Below are positions 1-9,445 of a DNA stretch of 17,344 bases, piece by piece; position 1 is the stretch's first letter, and each line of letters starts with the position of its first letter. This DNA comes from Thalassiosira profunda (taxonomy: Eukaryota; Bacillariophyta; Thalassiosirophyceae; Thalassiosirales; Thalassiosiraceae): NCBI GenBank assembly GCA_036939355.1, contig JALLAP010001087.1:1-17344 (forward strand), in the 5' to 3' direction. A program made the position numbers and the translations under genes. Below the pieces are notes generated by a model. That model did not search any database and was not told where the DNA came from. It saw nothing but the letters and a program-made list of their open reading frames with translations.

Positions 1-44
1 CCTGGGGCGCCGCCGGCGTTGGGAGCGCTGGGGTCGGCGCTCAT
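1..44 (-). CDS. Possible N-terminus of a gene cut by the left window edge
   Basis: An ATG on the minus strand at 44-42 opens a frame that stays open to base 1 and reads MSADPSAPNAGGAP. The small-residue, Pro/Ala/Gly-rich start is like many N-termini in this GC-rich genome. Only 14 codons are visible, so no function can be given and the start itself is uncertain. The G-rich track just upstream (about 45-100, with repeated GCATGGGGG) would be its 5' leader or promoter. Confidence 0.35.
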   Translation of the reverse strand, partial: MSADPSAPNAGGAP

Positions 45-1192
45 GGTGGGACGGTAGGGGTGGATGGGAGGCTGGGGGGGCATGGGGGCATGGGGGTGCA
101 CCGACCGACATGAAATGAATGAGGTCTGAGAATTTGCCTTGCCTTGTGCGCGTGCGAACCTAACAGTTTTTCGCTTGCTTGCCCCTCGAGTTGCAAAAGT
201 TGCTTTTTCTGAGGAACAAAGAAGAAGGGGGGTGGAGCTCGGGGTTGTTGTTCACAAAGGGAAAGGTCAAGACTATCGAGGGAGTAGAAGTTATGTCTGA
301 AAGTAAGCGTACTTTCAACAAAGATATTTTGGTCTGGGTGTTATCATCAAATCAAATAAAATAACATATTCCCCTGCGTTGAATCAGAAGGCAGGTGTCA
401 CCACTGTAGGACCCAGTTTGGTGAGAACCCTAAAAGGCCCAATGCAGTTGTTTCTCCAATGATAAGCATGCGCCACCCAGAGGCTTGGCGGGCAAGGCAA
501 GCAATTTTCACCAAAATCAAGAGGTCGCCTCTGATTCCTATCAAACTAATTTAGCAAATTTAATACCATGTGTCTGTCAACGCTCCAAATAACGCGGGCC
601 ATTTAGTTCCAAAGTGTCAGCTGACAAGAAGTCCAGCCCCGCTATCGGTCCCAAACAGACTTGCATAGGAACATTCTACATCAGAATCAGTACAAGTTCA
701 AGGCACATGATTTGATACTGCCCTAGGACAGAATGTTTCATGTGTGAGACAAAACAAACAAGAGACCAATGTAGGTACCTAGGTAACTTCCATCCGTCCC
801 GGAACCTCTCTTTGGCGGCCATTTTTTTTTTTGAAGCCAGCAAACAAGCCCCTCGTCGAGGACTCAAGGTGACCTCTACCTACTCGGCCACTCCTTCATC
901 TGATTCATTGGGGGAGGGGGAGAGAGAGCTGTCAGTAATCCAAACCAAGAGTGTCTGTTTGCGTTAGTAAGCGGCTGACGGGTTGACAACATCTTATGCA
1001 ACTTGGCTAAGAAATGTGGGGTTGTGGCTTGCTGACCGGAGACTGAAGCGAGAACATTACACACACTATTTGACAAGAGCATCTATGGCGCTTCTGAATC
1101 AAGATGTACCGTATTTATCATCTGCACCTACTTTCGTAAATGAATCGATGCAAAGCCGTCTTGCTCCTTCAACCATTTCGGGGGTTTGGGTG
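45..1192. other. Intergenic stretch without a supported gene
   Basis: I see no convincing coding region here. The open frames are short, lack family similarity and use AT-richer composition than the neighbouring genes. The stretch holds a G-rich track at about 45-100, an 11-base T run at 822-832, and a small palindromic cluster of TAGG/CCTA near 771-786. The right part (about 1000-1192) probably includes the 3' untranslated region of the minus-strand RRP41 gene. Confidence 0.5.
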
Positions 1193-2157
1193 TCACCAAT
1201 CGTCCAAAGACACGCTGGCCTTGCCCTCTTTTGCTTTCCAAAGACCCGCGCCTCGTTCCCTCACAGCGGCCGCCATCACCTCCATCACCATTTGGCATCC
1301 TCCCATGGCCGCTTCCAATACCTCCCCAAACGCTTCCGCGCCCCCCGACAGGCGGCTTTCGCATTGGGACAACACAATCGTGCCGCGTTGCGGCATGGTG
1401 GCGACAGGGAGATAAATGGTGTCACTCGTCCCCCCGCCGCCTCCCCCGGTACCGGTGGCCGCCTGAACCTCCCTTCGATTCAGATCCACCACAATCTCGT
1501 CGCTCCCGCCCGCATTCCACCTCCCCGCCGAGCAAGCGCACACCATATCCTTCAGTGGTATCCCCGCATCCATCAAAGCCAGCGTTGCGGCATTGATGGC
1601 CGCTTCCAATCTCCCGCCGTCGTCGGCAAGGACCATGACCGTGACGGAGATTTTGCTTTTCGGGTAGAGATGAAGCAGTATCGAAGCCGACAGGGCCTTT
1701 TGCAATAAATGCGATTGTTCGATGAGGCGGCGGTCGGTGGTAGGGTTGACGTTCCGCCGATCCCCCGGCGGAGAAAAGGGAGCGGTGCGCATGTTCACTT
1801 CCAGCGTAGCTCTGAATGGGCAGGGTGATGGGTGGTGATGTGTTAGAGAGGACATGCAACATGCAGCAGTTTGCAATTATGCACACAAGATGTGAGCACA
1901 TCAACATACCGATCCGGCAACTCCTCGCTCCTCCGGCCGACGTCGCACGGCCCTCGCACGACGCACAGCACCTGCGTCAGCCCCATGCTGACCAGGGAGC
2001 TCCCGGAGCACGCGCTGGTCGGCAGCGCGCTCCCGCAGGCGGTCGTCGACGGCAACGCCCCGAGGTGGCACGACATGTGCCGAATTTCGTGCGGCCGCCG
2101 GCCGTCCGAGCGGAGGTGGACGAGGGAGAGGATGTCGGTTCTGCGGGTGGACGCCAT
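1193..2157 (-). CDS. RRP41: Exosome complex subunit RRP41 (RNase PH family), two exons
   Basis: Exons are 2157-1910 and 1811-1193, joined across a 98-bp intron (donor GTATGT, acceptor TTCAG). The joined frame gives 288 residues. The match to RRP41/EXOSC4 is clear: LRSDGRRPHEIRHMSC near residues 15-30, the VVRGP strand, EELPDR running across the splice into ATLEVNM, then the GGRLEAAINAATLALMDAGI helix and MVCACSAGR. RRP41 pairs with RRP45 in the six-subunit RNase PH ring of the nuclear and cytoplasmic exosome, which threads RNA to the attached nucleases. In most eukaryotes the ring is catalytically inert, and I cannot judge activity here. The start is set at the ATG at 2157 because it fits the family N-terminus. 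An in-frame ATG at 2223 would add 22 residues. A run of six glycines follows the NRREVQAATG segment, making the protein longer than the human one (about 245). It is divergent from the bPH gene, with 490 bp between. Confidence 0.9.
1812..1909 (-). other. Intron of the RRP41 gene
   Basis: A 98-bp intron with GTATGT at 1909-1904 and CAG at 1814-1812. It interrupts an Arg codon (CG, then A). Removing it joins EELPDR to ATLEVNM in register with the RRP41 family, which fixes both sites. Confidence 0.85.
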
Positions 2158-2647
2158 GGCTGCCACGGACGCTGGCGGCGTGGCGAGGCAGAGAGGGGGG
2201 AGGGCGGAGCGGAGGGGCGTCACGGGGGGATTTTGATGGCAGCGCGACTCGTGGTCTTGGTTCCCAGTCGCAGTCTGGCTCTTGCTCTTGGCGGACGGAA
2301 ATCAAACGCGCCGCGGAACCGCGCCGCAGAAGAACAGCGAGCGGACCAAGAGCAGTGAAGTGGGAGAGGGCACGGCTGCAGCAAAGCCTTGCCGTGGACT
2401 ACTCGGACCGTTGCTCTTGTTCACACGTCTTGATCCTGCTCCTGCGCGGCCGGATCCTCTCTAGAGATTCGCTCTCATAAAATTTCCGAAGAAAGAAAGA
2501 ACAACAGCAAACAACCTCGCGACCTCACCAAACCAACCACCCCGCCTCTTCCGACCTCCTGCGACAAGCTCATCTCCCTTCTTTGCAACCTGACCTCTCT
2601 TTCCAACGCGCATCTCCCTCCTTCTCGACCAAGAACTGACGACAACG
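2158..2647. promoter_or_regulatory. Divergent promoter region between RRP41 and the bPH gene
   Basis: The 490 bp separate two start codons pointing away from each other, so both promoters must lie here. The part next to RRP41 is very GC-rich. The part next to the bPH start (about 2480-2647) is rich in C, A and TC tracts, as in a 5' leader, and ends in ACAACGATGG at the bPH start. I could not pick a clear TATA box for either gene. If RRP41 starts at the upstream ATG (2223), the region is 66 bp shorter. Confidence 0.55.
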
Positions 2648-5357
2648 ATGGGCCTCATCGCATTCCTGGGCGACGACGCCGCCCAAATCGACGCGTCCGA
2701 ATACGAGGAGAAATTGCGCGAGAATGATCCTCAGCTTCTGCAGCATGACGAGAACATCGTGCTGGCATTCAAGGGCCGTGGCGGCCACGGGCGCGACAAA
2801 TACCTCCTCACGACGAAGCGGGTGCTCATTCGAGACAAGAAGTGAGTAGATCGTTCTGCGTTGCATCTCTAATTGCAGAAAGATACTTTGCGCTCACACG
2901 TGACGCCTCCCATTTGCAATGCAGAGGCCTGACGGGGAAGCGCATCAAGTACCTCTCCCTCCCGTACAAGAGCATCCGCGCCTTCTCGGTCGAGACGGCG
3001 GGGAGCGTCGATGCCGACCAGGAACTTCGAATCTACGCCCGCGGCGTCGGAAAGATCTCGATTGACTTTGTGAACGCCGTCGACATCATGGCCCTCAATC
3101 GCTTCCTGAGCACGATGGTGATGCAGGGGAAGGGCGCCGGGGAAATTGCCTCGGGGGCGTCGTTCACGCACGATGGGGGAGCGAATGTTGGCGGAAGTGG
3201 CACCGGAATCTTGGATGTCTTTGGATCGAACTACGCGCAGATTGACAATGCAAAGGTGGAATCAACGCTGAAGAGCAAAGGGGTCATTCTGGATGAGGAA
3301 AAGGTGGAGCTGGCTTTCAAGTGCGGCAGGGATTCGTTCGTCATGACATCGCACCGCATTCTGCGCATAGACGTGCAAGGGATTACAGGAAAGTCGGTGG
3401 AGTACTTTACAATTCTCTGGCCGGCAATCAAGGGATTCTCGGTGGAGACTGCTGGGAACATCCTGGACAGAGACAGCGAGCTGACGCTCTACTTCAATCT
3501 GCCGGACAAGCCGAATATGGCCGAGGGTTTCCCGCGGAATTCCCGGACAAGGATGAAGATCGACTTCCGGCAGGGGAAGGCAGATTTGTTTGCGGTGCAG
3601 AAGTATGTATCCGACAAGCTCCTTGGTCCGGATACTGTCGCGACCTCGCAATATGCGCCAGCGGGCGGCGGGCATTATGGCGCTGGAAATATCCTGGCTT
3701 GGGTTGGAGATGATAATCGAATGATCGACCCGGCCGAAGCCAACCGCAAGTTCCACTCCGAAGTGCCTCTTCTGCAAAACTGTGAGACAGTTGAGCTCGC
3801 ATTCAAAGGCCGTCGTGATATGTTGTTGTTCACGACGAAGCGGGCCATCTTTGTGGATATGCAGGGATTGTTCGGTATTGGCAAGAAGGTCGAGTACGTT
3901 TCGCTGCCCTGGACAACGGTGACTGCCTTCAGTGTGAGGTCGGCGGGATCCTTTGCGGACAAGGATTCGGAGCTGTGCCTGTGGCTGGACTTTGATGATG
4001 TCTTTAACCCGATGCGCGCAAATGAGGACGATCCGCCGCCGCCGCCGATTCCTCGCCGCAGCTTCTTGGAAATCGACTTTCAGAAGAATCGCGTCGATAT
4101 TATGGTGGTCCACCGGTACCTCTCGGAGCGGCTCATGCGGGTCAAGGGACATGAAATGAAGCCGTACACGAGCCTTGTCTCCCAGGACTTGCTGCGTCCG
4201 TCGGGCGGACAGAATCCGTTGGACTGGATTGGTGACAACGCCGTCGCAATTGATCCGGAGGCGGTGAACGAGAAGTTCCACGCCAGTGGGGTTCTGCAGC
4301 ACGATGAGACGGTTGCTTTTGCCTTCAAGACGGGCCGTGACTCCCTCTACTTGACAAACAAGAGGCTTCTCGTCATCGACGTCCAGGGATTCACGGGCAA
4401 AAGGAAGGAGATCCAGAGCGTCCCTTGGGACACTGTCGTTTCCTGGTCGGTCGAGAGTGCCGGTAGCTTTGACAGGGACATGGAGTTGCGGTGAGTGGGC
4501 ATTGCTGTGCGAATGCAATACATATGTGCATTTCTGTGGTCTCATTACATATCGGCCGGCAACACAACCCGCACATCCTTAGTGTATGGTTCAAGGGCTT
4601 CTGGAACTCCAAAGTGAAGCAGGACCTCAGGAAAGGAAAGGCAGACATTTTTGCCATCCAGAGCTTTATCGCTCACTTCATCCTCGGCAAGGCTGATGGC
4701 AGAACGGCCCTCGCGAATGCCCAATCGTATCAGCCGTCCAAGTCTGGCGCTGGCTCGAAACTCCTCGGGTTCCTGGGCGATGCCCACACGAAGGATCCAT
4801 CGGAGATCACGGAAAAGCTCCGTTCGTCGCCGGCCCTTTTGCAGGAGGATGAGTCCATTGATGCTGCCTTCAAGTGTGGGCGCGACTTGTTCCTGATCTC
4901 GACGAAGCGGATTATCATTGTTGACAAGAAGGGAATTACGGGCAAGAGCGTGGAATACAAGAGCTATCCGCTCATGTACAACAAAGCCTTCCACATCGAG
5001 ACGGAGGGTCACCTGTTGAACGGTCCGGAGGTCAAAGTCTACACGCATCACGGAGACATTAAGCAGGAGCTGGCCAAAGGACACAACGATGATGTGTGGG
5101 GAATCAGCGAGATTTTGTCGGAGAAGTTGTTGAACAACATCCCAAAGGAGATCGGCGAGGTGGAGATTGGGCTCAATGGCGCCGGCGCGAGTGCTGCCGC
5201 TGCTCCGGCTGGCCAGCTGACCTTTCCTGTGCAACTACCGCCGGACATGGGACCCGGCGCGCAAATTCAAGTTCCGCATCCGCAGTCGGGCCAGATGTTG
5301 GTGGTGACGGTGCCTAACGGAGTGGCGCCAGGAGGTGTATTCAATGTTGCTGTTTGA
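2648..5357 (+). CDS. Protein of five tandem bacterial-type PH (bPH_1) domains, three exons
   Basis: Exons are 2648-2841, 2925-4490 and 4583-5357, giving 844 residues. Five repeats of about 150-170 residues begin near residues 5, 161, 320, 495 and 646. Each starts with a (F/W)xGD/S...ID-like segment, then AFKxGRD, TxKRxxxxDxQGxTGK, a (S)xPW segment, AFSVESAGSFDxDxEL, and a basic hydrophobic strand with a short helix. This is the pattern of the bPH_1 family (formerly DUF1696), which is a single domain in bacteria. Residues about 802-844 form a separate tail around PVQLPPDM and GQMLVVTVPNGVAPGGVFNV, a Pro/Gly-Val motif I associate with stramenopile proteins. No signal peptide or membrane segment is seen, so a cytoplasmic protein is likely. 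Lipid or protein binding through the PH folds is inference. Start: first ATG of the open frame, with repeat 1 beginning at residue 5. The 3' end lies 64 bp from the PRP4 gene end. Confidence 0.85.
2842..2924 (+). other. Intron 1 of the bPH gene
   Basis: An 83-bp intron, GTGAGT to GCAG. It sits inside a Lys codon (AA, then A). Removal joins IRDKK to GLTGKR, exactly as in the other repeats, where D(K/V)(K/Q)G is followed by TGK. Confidence 0.88.
4491..4582 (+). other. Intron 2 of the bPH gene
   Basis: A 92-bp intron, GTGAGT to CTTAG. It splits an Arg codon (CG, then T). Removal joins DRDMELR to VWFKGFW, which matches the DSELxLxF strand of repeats 2 and 3. Confidence 0.85.
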
Positions 5358-5421
5358 GTGAGACATAGGGGGTTGTTTAGGTGTTTGTTTAGTAGTAAAG
5401 GAAAGCAGTTGTTGCATCTCT

Positions 5422-8257
5422 TCACTCCTGAGTAGATTCCTCCTCCTTGTTGACCTTCCTTTTCTTCTTGAAGAACTCGTGCCTCAGCGCCTCGCGAACT
5501 GACAGCCGCCTCGCCGGGTCCAACGCAAGACAACGGTTCAATAAATCGGCAAACTGCATGACCTGCACCCTCTCCGAGGCGTCGCCGCCCTTAGATGCTC
5601 TCAGCAATACCTGCGCCAAGCGAGCATCCGGCTTGGCCGACAGCACATTCACCAAACGATGCACCGCCTGGCCAGTGACCCGGTCAATGTCGTGCTTGCG
5701 CAGCTGATATGTCCCGCCCGTTATGCCCACCTCGAAATGGGGCTGCAATCCCATTCGCGTGTAGCTCAGAGCATGCCGCTTGACCATTTTGTGGGATAGC
5801 GGGCCCATCGCGTCCATGAATCTCACGAGCATGTCGTTGTTCGTCTTCCCCGGAAACAGCACCGTTCCGGTAAAAAGCTCCGCGAGGGTGGCCGATAGGC
5901 TCCACAGGTCCACCATGCGATCGTATTCCAGACCCAGGATAATTTCCGGAGATCGGTAAAAGCGAGACACAAGGTAGGGGGTGGGATCGTTGTCGTGGTC
6001 CGTCTCGAAGAAGGCACTGCCAAAGTCTGCCAGCTTGATAGTGGAGAAGTTGGCAGACACCAGGATGTTGTCCGGCTTCAAGTCGGCATGAACGACGCGG
6101 TGCCTCTCCAAATGAGCCAGAGCGCAAAGCAGCTGCCGCGCGTAGGATCGCACCGCCGTCAAGTTGATTCCCACTCCCTTTCCGAACTTCGACAGCACCT
6201 CGCGCAGGTTAAACGGCAGAAACTCGAAGAGGAAGATGCAGTGCGACCGGAACTCGGGTGGAGGCGCCGCGTAGGATTGGTGGCCATCTTTTGAAGCTGC
6301 TGCTGATGCAGTGGGATCAATGTCGAGGAGGCGGACGATGTTGTGATTCTCGCGCTCGCGCCTCTCCCGTTCCTCTGGGTCCTCTTCGTCATCACCGTTG
6401 TCGGCGCCATCCTCGTTGGCGTCCTTTTTCTTTTTGTGTTTGCTGCTCCTGGGCCGCTGCTGACAGAGCATTCGCAATATACGCATCTCTTTCGCCGCCG
6501 CCCGGGCCATCACTTCATTGTTTCGGATAACTTTCATAGCAATCACCCTCCCAATCGGTGCGCCCGATGCGTCAGTGCCATTTTCTTCCACGCACTTGAT
6601 GACGGATGAGAAGACGCCCTTCCCGATTATTCCCAGCACGCGAAAGCGAGCCACGCTGTCCGGGTCGTCCTCTCCGTTGCCGCTCGATCGCAAGTCCTCG
6701 CCCCGCGCTTTGGGAAGGGTGATAATCTCGCCAATGTTGGCCTTGTAATACCCCTCGGCGTCATCGCACTCCTGCGCATCGTGGGCAGTATTGCGCTTGC
6801 TGTTGGCAGTTGTTGCGTTTTTGGACGTTGGGACTGGCGTAGCGTTGTCGGCAGCGAAGATGTCAAAGGAATCCCCGCCCGAGTCGTCCTTTGGGGCAAT
6901 TGCATCTGGCGCCTCGCTGGAATCCACTTCCACTTTGGATGGCCCAGCTTTCGACTCCTCGTTGCGATCCTGTTCGTTGCCGTTCGTTTCCGATTGCATT
7001 ACGCCGGCCGGATTCCTTGGCTGGTCCACCTTCATCTCCTCCTCATTTCCACCGTTGGATTCCTCCATCTTTCTCAGCTTCTTCCTCCGCTCTTCCCGTC
7101 GCTTGCGCGCCAGTCGCTCTTCCCTTTCCTCCTCTGTCTCGNTTTCTCAGCTTCTTCCTCCGCTCTTCCCGTCGCTTGCGCGCCAGTCGCTCTTCCCTTT
7201 CCTCCTCTGTCTCGAACTCGAACATATCACCGTCATCTTCGGACCCTTCTTTTCGTTTTCTGCTGGAGTCGCCCTCATCCATCTTATCATCATCTGGTAC
7301 ATCGCCGACCAGCGCCAGCAGCTGGCGCTGTTCTTCCTCCTCCCTCAATTGCTCCAACCTGTGCCGCTCCTCCTCGGCCTTCCTCGCTGCCTCTTCCTGC
7401 TCCTTCTGCTGCTTCTTTCGCAGCTCGTCTTCCTCCCTCGCCTCCTTTGCCCCCTTGCTTTCGTCTTTCTGGGCAGAACTGCCGGGTGCTCTAGATGACC
7501 TCTGCGTTGATTCCACCCGCTGCTCTTCCTCCCGCTTCGTTCGTTCCTGCTGCACCTGCCGCGCCTGCACTAGAAGCTTTTCCATCGTGTCATCCTTTTG
7601 GGGACTGCTGGCGGAGCTTCCGGGTGCGTCCCCCGTAGGACCGGAGCTGCCAGACGTCATCCACGCGGGCTTATTGATGTCCGTGCCCCGTCCTCTCCCG
7701 CGCCCCCTGCCCATGCCCATACTAGGATCGGAACCCCTGTTCATTCCCCCGCTGTAGTCTCTGTCTCCATCATGCCTCCCCCTGTCCCGATCTCTGTCGT
7801 AATCCCGGTCTCTCTCGCGATAGTCCCTGTCATCCCTGCCCCTCTCCCGGTCCCTGTCGTACACCTCCCCTCGCACAAAATTCACGTCGTCGGTGCGGCC
7901 CCTCCCCCGTCCCATGCCTCGATCCCTCTCCCAGGATATGTCTCGATCTCCACGCGAGCGGTCCTCGTAGCCCAATCCCCCGCGGCCCCGTTGGGTGGGC
8001 GGGCCTCGCCCCCTGTCGTCCCCATATCCCCTATCCCGATCCCTCTCCCTACCTCTATCATAGCCCCTCTCGCGGTCCCGGCGGTCTCGGTCGTCGTAAC
8101 GGCCCCGATCTTCATCTGTGCGGCGCTCAGACGCACCGCCACCTCTTCCAGCTCCAGCAGGAGGCGGCCCGTCCGCGGCGCCAGGACCATCACCCCGGGT
8201 CATCCAGGCCGGGAGGGTATTCCCCCGACCGCGGCCGCGTCCTCGGCCCATCGACAT
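5422..8257 (-). CDS. PRPF4B: PRP4-type spliceosomal serine/threonine kinase, frame broken by an assembly-like duplication
   Basis: As written this reads as two ORFs, 8257-7043 and 7068-5422. Dropping one copy of the 72-bp repeat and the N at 7142 joins them in frame (KKLRK-MEES) into about 920 residues, close to human PRPF4B (about 1007). The N-terminal half has two RGRGRG...PAWMT segments (residues 10-20 and 184-201), long RD/RE/DRD mixed-charge repeats (about 45-170), a charged coiled coil (about 224-318) and DDGDMFEFETEEE. Before the kinase comes DAEGYYKANIGEI, a PRP4 hallmark. The kinase runs from about residue 513 to 912: glycine loop GKGVFSSV, Lys in IAMKV (about 551), HADLKPDN (catalytic Asp about 701), DFGSA, TPYLVSRFYRSPEIILG and LFPGKTNN. 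HAD in place of HRD is typical of PRP4. A charged insert (about 580-615) is also present. PRP4 phosphorylates tri-snRNP proteins during activation of the precatalytic spliceosome in the nucleus. The ATG at 7068 is internal, not a real start. Confidence 0.88.
7070..7214. repeat. 72-bp exact direct duplication flanking a single N (probable contig-join artefact)
   Basis: Bases 7070-7141 and 7143-7214 are identical by base-by-base reading, and the only base between them is the N at 7142. Copy plus N adds 73 bases, which is not a multiple of three, so the kinase frame shifts. A duplicated end around an N is what an unmerged contig overlap looks like. A true tandem duplication with one ambiguous base is less likely, because the undamaged reading restores a known protein architecture. 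Confidence 0.9.
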
Positions 8258-8578
8258 GGCGGCGTCCTTTCAGGGGTTGTTTGGTTGTGGCCGGCGCTTG
8301 TTGTTTGCAAAGAGAGGCTTAGGTACGTACTTACGTAAAGGTAGTTAACCGTGTGTCGGTGGCAAGTTTTTGCCCCGGTTGAGTTGATCACCCCGACCGC
8401 CCGATCAATGGTCAATGCTCGTCATCTCCACGGCCACCCCGAGTCCACGCCGGCCGCGTCGTTTGCATTTGCTTACCGATTGGGCGCTCGCTTGCGGCCG
8501 CCCTGCATGCTGTCTTCCCTCAGCTTCGCTTGCAGATATCTCCCTGCGAGAGACCTCGTCATCACTCTGCTTGGCACG
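8258..8578. promoter_or_regulatory. Divergent spacer between PRP4 and the hypothetical gene
   Basis: The spacer must hold the PRP4 promoter (minus) and probably that of the plus-strand gene at 8579. A symmetric cluster GTACGTACTTACGTA lies at about 8323-8337. An open frame from an ATG at 8351 runs into the hypothetical gene, so part of this stretch could be coding. Its third-position GC is visibly lower than after 8579. Confidence 0.4.
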
Positions 8579-9178
8579 ATGCATCAGAAGCAAGTCAGCT
8601 TTGCACCCACGCACACCAGCGTCTCCTTCCCAGCCGCGCATTTCACGCCGCAAAAGGGAGCGCTCGCCGGCCGGAGGGCCACGCCGCACAAACCAACCCA
8701 CGACGCGCACCAGTCTCCGGCAGCGCAGCGGAAGCCCCGCCTCGTCGAATCGGGCGCCGTCCGCGTCCACACCACCACGTGCGTCAATCCCCGCCGCGGC
8801 GACAAGGGCGGGAGCACGCGGTTGATCGACCAGGGGGCGGTGCGGATGAGCGTCACGCGGCACACCACCCCGCGGAGGCGTTATGCGAGCCGGAGGGATG
8901 TTGGGACGCCCGCACATTCAGCGAGGAAGGGGATGCCGCAGAGCGAGCGGATTCTCAGAAAGGCGCCGAATACCTTTGGCGCCCGGTGTGGACATGCAAG
9001 TGAAGGGTCGCCAGCGGTGACTCCCTCAAAGATGAGATCGAACGCTCGCATCGGGGGGCATCGGTTCCGCGCGTCGATGTCGCCCACGCCCACTACGCCG
9101 CTGTTCAAGGAAAACAAAGACAATCGCTGCATTGAGGAGCCGGATGTGGGTCTTCCGAGCAAAGCCCTTTTTGGCTGA
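8579..9178 (+). CDS. Hypothetical basic protein with an internal 27-residue repeat
   Basis: I do not recognise a family. The frame codes for 199 residues from the ATG at 8579 and could extend to an ATG at 8351 (275 residues). The chosen start is where strong third-position GC begins (runs of codons ending in C or G), the main evidence that this frame, rather than the overlapping minus-strand frames, is coding. The protein is basic and rich in Thr, Arg, Pro and His, with little predicted order. A repeat is visible: RLVESGAVRV (residues 54-63) and RLIDQGAVRM (81-90), each followed by Thr/His residues and PRR. The C-terminus has the Ser/Thr-Pro motif MSPTPTTPLF. No signal peptide or membrane segment is seen. 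An upstream exon cannot be excluded. Confidence 0.5.
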   Translation: MHQKQVSFAPTHTSVSFPAAHFTPQKGALAGRRATPHKPTHDAHQSPAAQRKPRLVESGAVRVHTTTCVNPRRGDKGGSTRLIDQGAVRMSVTRHTTPRRRYASRRDVGTPAHSARKGMPQSERILRKAPNTFGARCGHASEGSPAVTPSKMRSNARIGGHRFRASMSPTPTTPLFKENKDNRCIEEPDVGLPSKALFG

Positions 9179-9445
9179 GGACACCGGCGCAGCATCTCTT
9201 AGAGTTGGACACCGTTTTTACCGCGGTGGTATGTGATGCGTGGAATGCATTTGATATGAGAGAGAATTCAGTTGATACATTTATATGAGAAGAAATTCAT
9301 TGATGCAGAGCAGATGCATTTGATAGAGAGAGAATCAGTTGGCTTTGAATATGGTATCATCGCTTGGACGTGAGGAAAAGCCTTGTTCATTGCGCTGCAT
9401 GTTAATAAGTTAGAAGAGTAGTCTATGTACATTTTAGGAGTTGCA
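9179..9445. other. AT-richer convergent spacer with degenerate short repeats
   Basis: The region lies between the ends of the plus-strand hypothetical gene and the minus-strand ankyrin gene. It is much more AT-rich than its neighbours and contains three degenerate units built on CATTTGATATGAGAGAGAA, at about 9245-9274, 9277-9303 and 9314-9341. No gene is seen. Confidence 0.5.

Noticed and set aside
983..1708. 241-codon plus-strand open frame
   Set aside because: It overlaps RRP41 in antisense, has no family pattern, and is explained by the GC-rich complementary strand of a clearly conserved gene.
2449..2466. GGATCC next to TCTAGAG, resembling a cloning polylinker
   Set aside because: The order and spacing do not match a vector polylinker, and the flanks are ordinary genomic sequence.
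3262..4545. 427-codon minus-strand open frame inside the bPH gene
   Set aside because: It is a shadow of the conserved repeats on the plus strand, whose family pattern and splice sites are clear.
7043..7142. C-terminal tail of the Arg-rich ORF after the N, as a genuine protein end
   Set aside because: It is the frameshifted reading of the duplicated copy. Removing the duplication gives a continuous PRP4 protein.
6781..7757. Several long plus-strand open frames across the kinase gene
   Set aside because: They are antisense to PRP4 and read Ser/Leu/Pro-rich only because the opposite strand encodes Arg/Glu repeats.
8405..8917. 170-codon minus-strand open frame
   Set aside because: It overlaps the hypothetical plus-strand gene. 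The plus frame has the better third-position GC pattern and an internal protein repeat.
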